Source: Erysipelotrichaceae bacterium
GTDB lineage: Bacteria > Bacillota_I > Bacilli_A > RFN20 > CAG-826
NCBI GenBank assembly: GCA_015059105.1
Contig: SVBB01000002.1
Coordinates: 124,728-166,102, forward strand
Reading direction: 5' to 3'
DNA: 41,375 bases
This document shows positions 26,123 to 33,864 of this stretch, piece after piece. Under the pieces are notes generated by a model. That model ran no database searches. It saw only the letters and a program-made list of their open reading frames with translations, and had not been told where the DNA came from. Position 1 is the first letter of the stretch. Each line of letters begins with the position of its first letter. Both the position numbers and the translations under genes were made by a program.

Positions 26123-26962
26123 ATGGCAAAATTAATTATTCCAGGCTTTAGACATCATCGTTGTTCACCAAAGACGATGCATTACGGTCGCCTTTATGAC
26201 CGCGAAATCATCATCCCGATGGCGAGGAAGAAATATCAAAAGAGGTATTTGCGCGTTTGGGTACCTGATAACTTCTCTTTGGATGAACGCATTGGGGTCA
26301 TCTATATGAGTGATGGACAAAATGCGGTAGACCATAATTTAACAGCGTATGGCGAATGGGATATGGAAGACCATTTAAAGAAGCTTGAAGAAGAGGGCTA
26401 TCCACGTTTCATCATCGTCGGTATTGACTGTCCACATAACGGGCTTAATCGCGCTAGAGAATACACTCCATATTGTTTTAATAAAGGAAAATGGAAAATC
26501 ACTGGTAAAGGATATGGCGATGAATTCTCCGATTATATCGTCACTGATATCATGCCTTTAATCAATTCCACATTTAATATCGAACCAGAATTAGTGGGCT
26601 TTTGCGGCTCTTCTATGGGTGGGTTATTCTCCTTCCATATATGCGCGAAATATCAAGGAATATTCAAATTCTGTTTGACCTATTCCCCATGTTTTGAAGG
26701 CTATAAAGATAAAGATTTAAAAGAGCATTTTGATAATTACCACTTAGATGGTAACACCGAGAATAGATGGGTCTTTTATATGGGTGGAGCTGATCCCCTT
26801 GAAAAGACCTTAACTAGAGGATGCGAAAAAGTTTTAGCGATGATGAAAGAAGTGGGATTTAACGATGAAAATCTCCTCTACATCAAAGATGAGAGCAAAA
26901 TCCATCATGAAAGCGCATGGTCAGAAGTCATCGAAGACTCGATGCGCTTTATCCTCCATTAA
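26123..26962 (+). CDS. Alpha/beta-hydrolase of the esterase D-like family
   Basis: A protein of 279 residues. It shows YLRVWVPDNF ... GVIYMSDGQNAVD (about 35-70), the nucleophile elbow GFCGSSMGGL (Ser in G-x-S-x-G, about 164), GGADPLE as an Asp candidate and a terminal His in IHHESAWSE. This is the pattern of the putative esterase (PF00756) family, which includes carbohydrate esterases and enterochelin esterase-like enzymes. There is no signal peptide. It is divergent from the GH13 gene with a 94-bp shared upstream region, so sugar-ester cleavage is a guess. AAAGGTAA precedes the ATG. Confidence 0.8.
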   Translation: MAKLIIPGFRHHRCSPKTMHYGRLYDREIIIPMARKKYQKRYLRVWVPDNFSLDERIGVIYMSDGQNAVDHNLTAYGEWDMEDHLKKLEEEGYPRFIIVGIDCPHNGLNRAREYTPYCFNKGKWKITGKGYGDEFSDYIVTDIMPLINSTFNIEPELVGFCGSSMGGLFSFHICAKYQGIFKFCLTYSPCFEGYKDKDLKEHFDNYHLDGNTENRWVFYMGGADPLEKTLTRGCEKVLAMMKEVGFNDENLLYIKDESKIHHESAWSEVIEDSMRFILH

Positions 26963-27038
26963 TAAATAATTTATCAACTTAATATCTTTTTATATTAAAA
27001 AGGTATATCATTTCTTATAAAGAAAAGAGGTAATCACT

Positions 27039-28403
27039 ATGTATCGTAAAAACGCATGGATTAAAAACAAAGATAATATCGACCAAGTGATGAAATTTGC
27101 GGAAGGCTATAAAGACTTCATCACGTATGGTAAGACTGAAAGATTAGTCACTAAAGAAGCGGTGGCATCTTTAGAAAAAGCGGGCTATAAAGACGCGAAG
27201 AAACTTTCTTCTATCAAAGCGGGTGACAAAGTCTATTTCGTCAATAAGAATAAAAACGTTGCTGCCTATATCATTGGTAAAAGACCAATTAGAGAAGGCA
27301 TTAGAGTGTTAGGTGCGCATATCGATTCTCCAAGACTCGACTTCAAAGAACACCCAATCTACCAAAAGAATGATTTCGCTTTAGCGGACACACATTATTA
27401 TGGTGGCATTAAGAAATATCAATGGGTCACAATTCCTCTTGCCTTACATGGCGTCATCTGTAAAAAAGATGGTGAGAAAGTGGAAGTTAATATCGGTGAA
27501 GATCCAAAAGACCCAATCGTCGGTATCACTGATTTATTGATTCATTTATCCGCTGACCAAATGCAAAAATCATTAGCCAAAGGTATCGAAGGTGAAGATT
27601 TAGATGTTTCTTTAGGTTCCATTCCAGTGGATGAAAAAGAAAAAGACGCAGTGAAAGCAAATGTTTTAAGAATCATCAAAGAAAAATATGGTGTTGAAGA
27701 AGAAGACTTCTTATCCGCGGAAATCGAAGTGGTTCCCGCTGGACCAGCGAGAGACTATGGCTTAGATAGAAGCATGATTGCTGGATACGGTCATGATGAT
27801 AGATGCTGTGCATATACTTCCTTACAAGCATTATTAGATGTTGATAACCTTGAATATACTGGTTGCTGCATCTTAGTAGATAAGGAAGAAATCGGCTCTG
27901 TCGGCGCGACAGGCGCGCAATCTGTTTTCTTTGAAAACACCATCGCGAAATTATTAGAATTAAGCGGTGATAAGAACCCATTATATGGAGTCAGAGAAGT
28001 CTTTGAAAATTCCAAGATGTTATCTTCTGACGTCTCCGCGGGTTTTGACCCATTATACCCACAAGTCAACGATCCAAAGAATGCCGCTTATTTCGGTCAA
28101 GGTTTAGTTATTAATAAATACACTGGTAGAGGTGGTAAAGGCGGATCTAACGATTCTAACCCAGAATTCTATGCCTTTGTCAGAAAAGCTCTTGATGAGG
28201 CAGAAGTGAACTGGCAAAACAGTGAACTCGGCAAAGTTGACCAAGGTGGTGGAGGCACAATCGCCTACATCTTAGGCAACTACAATATGGATGTTATCGA
28301 TGCGGGTATCCCAGTGCACAATATGCACGCTCCAATGGAAATTATTTCCAAAGTTGATTTATACGAAGCTTATAAAGGATATCAAGCATTCTTAAAAGCT
28401 TAA
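27039..28403 (+). CDS. M18-family aminopeptidase
   Basis: A protein of 454 residues, the size of aspartyl/lysyl M18 enzymes. Metal ligands and catalytic residues are visible: His and Asp in GAHIDSPR (about 93-97), Asp in GYGHDDRC, Glu-Glu in DKEEIGSVGA, Asp in SSDVSAGFDP, and the last His in VHNMHAPMEI. M18 enzymes are large cytoplasmic tetrahedral peptidases that remove N-terminal residues using two metal ions. RBS AGAGGTAA precedes the ATG. It is transcribed alone. Which amino acid is preferred cannot be read from the sequence. Confidence 0.93.
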   Translation: MYRKNAWIKNKDNIDQVMKFAEGYKDFITYGKTERLVTKEAVASLEKAGYKDAKKLSSIKAGDKVYFVNKNKNVAAYIIGKRPIREGIRVLGAHIDSPRLDFKEHPIYQKNDFALADTHYYGGIKKYQWVTIPLALHGVICKKDGEKVEVNIGEDPKDPIVGITDLLIHLSADQMQKSLAKGIEGEDLDVSLGSIPVDEKEKDAVKANVLRIIKEKYGVEEEDFLSAEIEVVPAGPARDYGLDRSMIAGYGHDDRCCAYTSLQALLDVDNLEYTGCCILVDKEEIGSVGATGAQSVFFENTIAKLLELSGDKNPLYGVREVFENSKMLSSDVSAGFDPLYPQVNDPKNAAYFGQGLVINKYTGRGGKGGSNDSNPEFYAFVRKALDEAEVNWQNSELGKVDQGGGGTIAYILGNYNMDVIDAGIPVHNMHAPMEIISKVDLYEAYKGYQAFLKA

Positions 28404-28410
28404 GTTATAC

Positions 28411-28440
28411 TTGAAAAATGTCTATCTTATAATTTATTAT
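28411..28440 (+). promoter_or_regulatory. Promoter of tRNA-His
   Basis: TTGAAA (28411-28416), 18-nt spacer, TATTAT (28435-28440), 12 nt before the mature 5' end. Confidence 0.55.
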
Positions 28441-28452
28441 ATATAGGCACTT

Positions 28453-28529
28453 GGCGAGTATGGTGAAGTGGTTAACACACCTGGCTGTGAACCAGGCATT
28501 CGTCAGTTCGATCCTGATTACTCGCCCCA
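28453..28529 (+). tRNA. tRNA-His (GTG)
   Basis: A 77-nt cloverleaf. The acceptor GCGAGTA pairs with TACTCGC, with an encoded G at -1 opposite C73, the identity element of histidine tRNA. The anticodon arm CCTGG-CTGTGAA-CCAGG gives anticodon GTG. The T arm is GTCAG-TTCGATC-CTGAT. The 3' CCA is encoded. It is followed by its own terminator and is immediately next to the restriction-modification pair; I saw no duplicated 3' end nearby that would mark an integration site. Confidence 0.96.
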
Positions 28530-28543
28530 TTAAGTCAAAAATG

Positions 28544-28571
28544 GCATTTCGCACCAAGAAATGCTTTTTTT
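28544..28571 (+). terminator. Terminator after tRNA-His
   Basis: GCATTTC (28544-28550), 7-nt loop, GAAATGC (28558-28564), then T7. Confidence 0.88.
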
Positions 28572-28619
28572 GTCTCTTTGTTTGTAGACATTGATACAAG
28601 TGCGAATTTTAAAAAAGGC

Positions 28620-29585
28620 TCATAGAGCCTTATAGATATTTTCAGCAATTCTTTGAATAACAGAAACAACAACGCTATTACCTGCCTGTTTATAAAGATG
28701 TGTTGATGCTAAATCAGGCAATTTATATGTCTTTGGAAATCCTTGTAAATTAAAGCACTCGTGTGGTGTCAGTTTTCTTATGCCGTGTTTTGTAAGAATT
28801 AAAGGAACATTATGCCCGCCTGTACCCATGTTGGCGGTTAATGTTGGGCATACATCCGATTTGTTTTCTCTAACGTAAACCCTCCTCCATTGATAAACAG
28901 TATTGGATGAAGTAATGGTTTTTTCTAATTCGTTATAGAAGAAACAATTGTCTTTAGTGTAATAGAACTTGTCATCAACCTTTTTGTTGAAATCAATCAC
29001 ATCTGATAATTTTGTGGTTAATTCAATTGGAGATGGAAACTCAAATTTTTGATATGCTTTTTTATTCTTAAAAGCAACAATATAAATTCTTTCTCTATTT
29101 TGAGGGATATTTCCGTAATCTTTAGCGTTTAGCACCTGATATTTAACGAAATAACCGCATTCAGTAAGATATTCCAAAATTACTCTAAATGTATTGCCAT
29201 TATCGTGGCTTACTAGGTTTTTAACATTTTCAAGAAAAATAACTTTTGGATGCTTTTCTCTAATCATTCTTACAAGTTCAAAGAACAAAGTTCCTCTACC
29301 TTTTTCATCGTTAAATCCTTGTCTATATCCAGCAATACTAAAGGCTTGGCAAGGGAATCCTGCTAACATTACATCAAATTTTGGTATTTCGTTTGCTTGT
29401 ACGATATTGACATCGCGACAATCTACTTTCAACGAAAAATTGGTCTCAAAAGTTTTACACGCATTTTCATCAATTTCATTGGCGTAAATAGTTTCAAAAA
29501 AACCAGTGTTTTCAAAGCCCTGATCAATACCACCGACTCCTGCGAAGAAACTGGCACAAGTAAGTTTTTTAGCTTCATTTTCCAT
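28620..29585 (-). CDS. DNA (cytosine-5) methyltransferase of a type II R-M system
   Basis: A protein of 321 residues with the ten-motif C5 layout. Motif I is FAGVGGIDQGFE (14-25), motif IV is GFPCQAFS with catalytic Cys79, motif VI is FLENVKNL, motif VIII is QNRERIYI, a variable target-recognition region spans about 200-260, motif IX is LTPHECFNLQGFP and motif X is YKQAGNSVV. It methylates cytosine at a specific site and protects the chromosome from the divergent endonuclease. There is no N-terminal HTH extension, so it would not repress its gene in the way M.EcoRII or M.SsoII do with such a domain. Its promoter lies in the palindrome at 29605-29620. Confidence 0.95.
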   Translation of the reverse strand: MENEAKKLTCASFFAGVGGIDQGFENTGFFETIYANEIDENACKTFETNFSLKVDCRDVNIVQANEIPKFDVMLAGFPCQAFSIAGYRQGFNDEKGRGTLFFELVRMIREKHPKVIFLENVKNLVSHDNGNTFRVILEYLTECGYFVKYQVLNAKDYGNIPQNRERIYIVAFKNKKAYQKFEFPSPIELTTKLSDVIDFNKKVDDKFYYTKDNCFFYNELEKTITSSNTVYQWRRVYVRENKSDVCPTLTANMGTGGHNVPLILTKHGIRKLTPHECFNLQGFPKTYKLPDLASTHLYKQAGNSVVVSVIQRIAENIYKAL

Positions 29586-29591
29586 ACGAAA

Positions 29592-29620
29592 AGTATAAAC
29601 AAAATTGCGGCGCGCCGCAA
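29592..29620 (-). promoter_or_regulatory. Methyltransferase promoter overlapping a 16-bp GC-rich palindrome
   Basis: TTGCGGCGCGCCGCAA (29605-29620) is a perfect palindrome. On the minus strand TTGCGG (29620-29615) is a -35 box with a 17-nt spacer to TATACT (29597-29592), which ends 6 nt before the ATG, so the mRNA is leaderless. The palindrome therefore covers the -35 box. It contains GCGGC and GCCGC, both fitting GCSGC. Confidence 0.65.
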
Positions 29621-29664
29621 CTAATATCTGAAAATCAAAAATAGTAAAAATCTATATAAGAAGA

Positions 29665-29677
29665 TATAATCTTAGTA
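29665..29677 (+). promoter_or_regulatory. -10 box of the leaderless endonuclease transcript
   Basis: TATAAT at 29665-29670 ends 6 nt before ATG 29677. There is no Shine-Dalgarno and no good -35 box. Confidence 0.55.
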
Positions 29678-30789
29678 TGGATTTGTTATTACATTACGAT
29701 AGTGGTAAGTTTGATGATTACATTTTGAAGCTAAAGACAATCGCTTCTTTCTCAAAATTGTTTTCCCAAAACGATGCTCCATATATTCATTCCAGATCAG
29801 CTGAAAACATTTACACCGAATGCTTGGGCGCCATTAATGTTTCAAGAGATGATTCGACAGCTGATGCTATTTATGGCAGAACTGGTGTTGGTATAAAGAC
29901 TTTCATAAATGTTAGTAATCAAAAAATTGCTGAGTTTAATGGTCTTAGGCCACATTATGCTCATCTTCATGGAATAGATTTAGCCAGAGCCATCGCAGGG
30001 TTTAGAAACAATAGAATTGATGTGACTATGCGTGCCTATGGTTTGAATCGAATGATTTATCATTACACAGTTAGAGAACCAGGCATTATTAAAATCTTCG
30101 AAGAAGAGATGAATAGAATTGATATAGACAATATCAGAATAACTGTTGAAACAGACAAGAAAATCGCGTTTACTGACGGCATAGAACAATATGAATTTGT
30201 TTATTCAAAAAGTACGCTCTATAAAAGATTCAATCTAGAACATCCGTTTGTTGAATTTGAAGTTTCTATCATAGCAGATCCATTAGATGCATTAGTTGGA
30301 TATTTACGTTATCAAGAAATTACCAACGGCAACATTAATTTTTATACGCCTCCACACGAACCTGATACTCTTGTTGTTCCTCTATTCACTGAAGATACAA
30401 GAGGAAATAGGAAGGTTTGGGAAAGAAGCGGACTTAACCAATGGAACGCAGCGGGAAGACGAAGGCACCCTAACGAAGTGTACATTAATTATCCAGCTAG
30501 AATTAGACATGCTAACCCTGATTTCTTCCCTCCTAGAGATGTTCGTTGGGATCTACGATTGCCAGATGGTCGCCATTTATCTATGAAATTATGTCAGGAT
30601 AATGAAAAAGCTATTATGTCTGATCCAAACAGAGATTTAGGGCAATGGCTGTTAAGAGATGTTTTAAATCTAAGAGAAGGACAACTTTTAACATATGAAT
30701 ATCTTTTAGAAGTCGGAATCGATTCAGTTATCTTTAAAAAAGAAGGAGAAGGTCGATATTCAGTTGACTTCTTAGCATTCGACGACTGA
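29677..30789 (+). CDS. Type II restriction endonuclease with B3-like C-terminal domain
   Basis: A protein of 370 residues divergent from the C5 methyltransferase. The N-terminal half carries STADAIYGRTGVGIKTF (residues 60-76), with Asp63 and Lys74 as a candidate PD-(D/E)XK core; I see no HxK motif of the phospholipase-D nucleases. A second conserved-looking stretch is FVYSKSTLYKRF (about 174-185). The C-terminal third (about 235-370) has SGLNQWNAAGRRRHPNEVYI, PDFFPPRD, LPDGRHLSMKLCQDNEKAIMS and LGQWLLRDVL, which resembles the B3/EcoRII-N-like DNA-binding domain at the C-terminus of NgoFVII/NgoAVII-type enzymes (site GCSGC). The combination and the site are inferred. UGA is its stop codon. Confidence 0.8.
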   Translation: MDLLLHYDSGKFDDYILKLKTIASFSKLFSQNDAPYIHSRSAENIYTECLGAINVSRDDSTADAIYGRTGVGIKTFINVSNQKIAEFNGLRPHYAHLHGIDLARAIAGFRNNRIDVTMRAYGLNRMIYHYTVREPGIIKIFEEEMNRIDIDNIRITVETDKKIAFTDGIEQYEFVYSKSTLYKRFNLEHPFVEFEVSIIADPLDALVGYLRYQEITNGNINFYTPPHEPDTLVVPLFTEDTRGNRKVWERSGLNQWNAAGRRRHPNEVYINYPARIRHANPDFFPPRDVRWDLRLPDGRHLSMKLCQDNEKAIMSDPNRDLGQWLLRDVLNLREGQLLTYEYLLEVGIDSVIFKKEGEGRYSVDFLAFDD

Positions 30790-30790
30790 T

Positions 30791-30848
30791 AATTGTGTTA
30801 AAGAAGGTAAACTATTCCATTCAAAAACTTAACACAATTTTGTGTTAA
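30791..30848. repeat. Three mutually complementary 9-11 nt arms downstream of the endonuclease gene
   Basis: AATTGTGTTAA (30791-30801) pairs perfectly with TTAACACAATT (30828-30838). The second arm also forms the palindrome TTAACACAA-TT-TTGTGTTAA with the sequence right after it. Only one pairing can form at a time. The first could act as a weak terminator; an RNA switch or a protein-binding site is also possible. Confidence 0.5.
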
Positions 30849-31012
30849 TATAGGGGTAAATCCCATCAAAGTAGCGGAAAGTGTGTCTGAAAAGGCACAT
30901 TTTTTCTTTTTCATTGAATTTTATTGCGTGTGAACAAGGCTGTGTGTATTCGCATAACGATACACCCACCCCGATACATGATGTATGGCGAGTGCAAATG
31001 TAAATTTGATGT

Positions 31013-31041
31013 TTATACAGTTGATTATGATTCACTATAAT
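31013..31041 (+). promoter_or_regulatory. Promoter of the GNAT gene
   Basis: TTATAC (31013-31018), 17-nt spacer, TATAAT (31036-31041). The leader to the ATG at 31079 is about 30 nt. Confidence 0.55.
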
Positions 31042-31078
31042 AGATGATGAGGAATGTTATTTTTAATGGTAACTAATT

Positions 31079-31555
31079 ATGAAAATAGTATTAAAAGATA
31101 GAACGGAAGAAAATGTTAGACTGTATTTTGAAAAATCGCAGCAAAACGAAATAAAACAAATGTTACCACAAAAAGCAAAAACTGTTGAAGAGGCGGTTGA
31201 AGATTTTTATAAAACGATACTTCCTAATAGCACTAGTTATGGAAAGACTATATATGTTGAGGATGTATATGTTGGAGATGTTTGGTGTTATTGCATTGAT
31301 AAAACTGAAACACCAAACGCTATGTTGAGTTTTTGTATTTTTAATAAAACGTATTGGCAAAAAGGTATTGCTTCGATAGCTGTTTCACTATTTTTAAAAA
31401 ATATACATGAAAAATATAAATTTGAAACTATTGGCGCTTTTACGTTTTCCAATAATATTGCCTCGCAAAGAGTTCTTGAAAAGAATGATTTTTCCTTAAT
31501 TGAAGAATTTGATGAAGATGGAAGACTTTCGAGATATTATGAACGATTATTATAA
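31079..31555 (+). CDS. GNAT acetyltransferase, RimJ/RimL-like
   Basis: A protein of 158 residues. The N-terminal KDRTEENVRLYFEKSQ is the usual opening of this subfamily. The acetyl-CoA loop is in FNKTYWQKGIASIAVSLFL (Q-x-G-I/Y-A, about 96-106). GAFTFSNNIASQRVLEKNDFSL is the terminal signature (N-x-A-S-x-R-V-L-E-K-x-G/D-F). The substrate is unknown; members acetylate ribosomal proteins, antibiotics or small amines. It has its own promoter and a downstream terminator, so it is not obviously part of the R-M unit. Confidence 0.85.
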   Translation: MKIVLKDRTEENVRLYFEKSQQNEIKQMLPQKAKTVEEAVEDFYKTILPNSTSYGKTIYVEDVYVGDVWCYCIDKTETPNAMLSFCIFNKTYWQKGIASIAVSLFLKNIHEKYKFETIGAFTFSNNIASQRVLEKNDFSLIEEFDEDGRLSRYYERLL

Positions 31556-31585
31556 TTGTAAAAAGGTGCAATTATTGATAAAAGA

Positions 31586-31630
31586 GAGGTATTATTGCGT
31601 TTTATTTGATACTCTGAGGTATTATACGCG
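31586..31630. repeat. Direct repeat GAGGTATTAT, 30 bp apart
   Basis: GAGGTATTATTGCG begins at 31586 and GAGGTATTATACGCG at 31616. The spacing is about three helical turns, which would suit a protein bound on one face. No gene starts just after it. Confidence 0.3.
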
Positions 31631-31694
31631 TAATTCAAGGACATTCTCAAGATACTGAGAAAATGCGTAGCAAATTCTGAAATAGAATGAAAGA

Positions 31695-31716
31695 AACGGC
31701 AGAAATGTCGTTTTTT
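31695..31716 (+). terminator. Terminator downstream of the GNAT gene
   Basis: AACGGCA (31695-31701), GAAA loop, TGTCGTT (31706-31712), one G-U pair, followed by T residues. Confidence 0.8.
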
Positions 31717-31783
31717 CTATTTTTAGACATAAAAAATATTCTTTTCTTATTAAATAATGAATCGAACTATTGAATCTTCTTTG

Positions 31784-32110
31784 TATAATGAACCATGCAC
31801 CCCAACCACCAGACGTGCGAGTTCGAACTTACAACTTGCTGGTTCACATGAAAGCAAAATAATAAAAAAAGAAGAGCCGCGAGATAATTCGACTCCTTCA
31901 CCTTTTTAAATAGAAATTATTTTTGGTAACTCTCATGCTACCTATATTGAACTAATAAGTTAGCCATTAGTCCTACGCTTAACGTGATACTAGTGTACTA
32001 GAAGTCTTGTGGTAGCGCCACCAAAAGCTTTATTTGTTTTAGAAAGACGACTAAAACAAATAAAACCATCCTAAAAAACAAAAAACACTTTAAATAAGAT
32101 AAAGTGCTTA
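31784..32110. other. Structured non-coding stretch before the WYL operon (possible ncRNA)
   Basis: No protein frame fits this stretch. TATAAT at 31784-31789 lacks a good -35. TGAACCA (31789-31795) pairs with TGGTTCA, closing an inner stem GCGAGTT/AACTTGC. A long-range GCTACC/GGTAGC pair lies near 31944 and 32011. A perfect 14-bp inverted repeat (32029-32042 with 32051-32064, 8-nt loop) is followed by CACTTTA/TAAAGTG (32086-32092 with 32100-32106). The last two look like AT-rich bidirectional terminators. A small RNA is possible but unproven. Confidence 0.4.
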
Positions 32111-32142
32111 TTTATGTCCTAGTTAGTGTGATATTCTATTAT
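32111..32142 (+). promoter_or_regulatory. WYL operon promoter with shared TTTATGTCCTA motif
   Basis: TTTATGTCCTA (32111-32121) lies where the -35 box should be, 26 nt (start to start) before TATTAT (32137-32142). The same 11 bases recur at 33807 before the next operon with nearly the same spacing. Since TGTCCT is a poor -35 box, activation or repression by a bound protein, perhaps the WYL regulator itself, is likely. Confidence 0.6.
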
Positions 32143-32157
32143 TAGTGGAGGTTCCTT

Positions 32158-33051
32158 ATGTCGAAGATTTCTCAAGAATTAAAAGTTCTTCTTTATCTTA
32201 ATCAAAGATACACAAGGACTAAATGGATAACCATTAAAGAAATAGCAGATTATCTAGAAGTTAGCGATAGACAAGCCAGGCGTTATCTTGAAGATTTAAA
32301 CACCATTCCAGAAATTGACATTGAAACAAAACTCGGACGTGATGGTGGATATCGTCTAAGAACGCCGTTAGATAAAGGCTTTGCGATGCCTGAAAATATA
32401 GTTCTAGCTATGTCTATAGCGATGAAACGCAATGAAAGAATAGAATCAGTTCTTTCGACATTACCTAACTATGTTGTTACCAACACTGTTGTGGGTGATA
32501 ACACAATTGATAATAGAGTTTTAGATAACTTAGAAATATTGATTGCTGCTATAGAAAATCAAAAAGAAGTAATATTCACTTATTTAGGAAGGGATAACCA
32601 ATATTATTGTCGACCATATAAGATTTATTACACCAATAGGACATATTACTTATTATGTGCTAATAAGAACGATGAATATCGTCATCTCAATGTAGCAGGA
32701 ATGACCGATATTAAACAATTAGGATCTTTTAAACTAGATAAAAAAATAGAAGAACAAGTACTAAAAGAAATAAATAGTTATGGCATCATAAGCGGTGGAG
32801 AAAGTACTTTAAGAGTTAAATGCAAAGATTTAGAGACGTTATTTACCTTTGATAATTATTTTGAAGGTAAGGGAATAAAAAATCTTGAAGAATTAACTTA
32901 TTCGGTTTCTAGTTACAGCGATAATCAACTTTATTATCCATTATTTAGAATAAGCACAAAGTGCTATAAATTTTTGGATGATGAATTTAAGAATAAATAC
33001 CTAGAATATTTAAGAAATCAGATAAGGAGTATTGAAAATGGGAAAATATAA
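32158..33051 (+). CDS. WYL-domain transcriptional regulator
   Basis: A protein of 297 residues. The N-terminal winged helix (ITIKEIADYLEVSDRQARRYLEDLN, about 24-48, followed by the wing GRDGGYRLR) is of the HTH_11/DeoR type. The central WYL domain spans about 130-190 (AIENQKEVIFTYLGRDNQYYCRPYKIYYTNRTYYLLCAN), with F/C changes at the W-Y-L positions. The C-terminal region resembles WCX. WYL proteins bind nucleic-acid or nucleotide ligands and often control phage-defence loci (BrxR and CapW are known cases). Its stop overlaps the start of the nuclease gene by 14 nt. GGAGG precedes the ATG. Confidence 0.88.
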   Translation: MSKISQELKVLLYLNQRYTRTKWITIKEIADYLEVSDRQARRYLEDLNTIPEIDIETKLGRDGGYRLRTPLDKGFAMPENIVLAMSIAMKRNERIESVLSTLPNYVVTNTVVGDNTIDNRVLDNLEILIAAIENQKEVIFTYLGRDNQYYCRPYKIYYTNRTYYLLCANKNDEYRHLNVAGMTDIKQLGSFKLDKKIEEQVLKEINSYGIISGGESTLRVKCKDLETLFTFDNYFEGKGIKNLEELTYSVSSYSDNQLYYPLFRISTKCYKFLDDEFKNKYLEYLRNQIRSIENGKI

Positions 33052-33784
33052 TAGTTCAACATATAGAGTCAAACCTTTTGTTGAGAACGTAGAAAATGAT
33101 TTAAACAAGATAAACAGATTTTTATCATGGTTTAATATAAAAGCTGATTCTTTACCAACTTGCTATTTGTATGGCGATAATGAGAAATTGTTAAAACCAT
33201 CTAAAAAACATCTTCTTAAAATAATTGAATATTTTTCTAAAGCCAAAGGATTGACTGTTCCAACAATGAACGAGGACAGAAAGGCATTTTTGCTTGGGAA
33301 CAATGAGGAAAGAAAACGCAAAGAAGAAGAAGCAATAAGGTTTATAGAAGAAAACTACGATAAGATTACACCGCGTTCTACTGAATGGTGCATTTTTGAA
33401 GGGTACACTCATCCCGATCTTTTTATTGAAGGCGATGATTATGTTTTGATTGGGGAAGGAAAATGGACTGAATCACATATAACAACCAGTACAAAGAATT
33501 TGCCTAAAAGAAATCAAATGGCTAGACACATTCAAGCTGCAATAAATTGCTTCAAAAAGAAAATATATGCGTTTTATTTAGTTGATAAAGAATGTGGGTA
33601 TTTAAACGATTTGACTATTGATGCTTTTAAATCTCAGCTTAAAGATGAAACTATTGAATTAGACGAGAAGGAACAAATACAAATAGCAAATTGTTTTGTT
33701 GGTTATATAACGTGGCAAGACATTAATCTGCTCTTCCCAGAGATAAAATTCTTATCAAAGAAAGAAATTGATGCGTTAAAATAG
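33038..33784 (+). CDS. PD-(D/E)XK nuclease-like protein
   Basis: A protein of 248 residues. The core is readable: Glu121, then HPDLFIEGDDYVLIGEGKWTE with Asp127 and Glu140-x-Lys142, the canonical D...E-x-K metal site. It is followed by a polar helix (RNQMARHIQAA, 158-168) of the type seen in restriction-like nucleases. The N-terminal 110 residues are charged and helical. ATG 33038 is preferred over TTG 33032 because AAGGAG lies 8 nt upstream. It overlaps the WYL gene, so the regulator and the nuclease are made together. I infer DNA cleavage in defence; a repair function is also possible. No methyltransferase accompanies it. Confidence 0.8.
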   Translation: MGKYNSSTYRVKPFVENVENDLNKINRFLSWFNIKADSLPTCYLYGDNEKLLKPSKKHLLKIIEYFSKAKGLTVPTMNEDRKAFLLGNNEERKRKEEEAIRFIEENYDKITPRSTEWCIFEGYTHPDLFIEGDDYVLIGEGKWTESHITTSTKNLPKRNQMARHIQAAINCFKKKIYAFYLVDKECGYLNDLTIDAFKSQLKDETIELDEKEQIQIANCFVGYITWQDINLLFPEIKFLSKKEIDALK

Positions 33785-33806
33785 AATTATCGTATAAAAC
33801 AGCCAT

Positions 33807-33839
33807 TTTATGTCCTACTTTACATGATATTTATATTAT
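33807..33839 (+). promoter_or_regulatory. Second promoter with the TTTATGTCCTA motif
   Basis: TTTATGTCCTA (33807-33817) lies 27 nt (start to start) before TATTAT (33834-33839). It is identical over 11 bases to the motif at 32111, and both are followed by GATATT-T. It drives the operon starting at 33865, whose Shine-Dalgarno is GAAAGGATAAGAA. Confidence 0.6.
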
Positions 33840-33864
33840 GTAGAGAAAATTGAAAGGATAAGAA

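Noticed and set aside
28453..28529. Integration of the R-M region at tRNA-His
   Set aside because: No integrase and no duplicated tRNA 3' end were seen downstream.
30829..31035. 68-codon minus-strand gene
   Set aside because: It overlaps the inverted repeats and the GNAT promoter region and has no start signal or known motif.
31800..31900. Broken tRNA genes (TTCGAAC and ATTCGAC strings)
   Set aside because: The flanks do not pair as T stems and no anticodon arm can be drawn.
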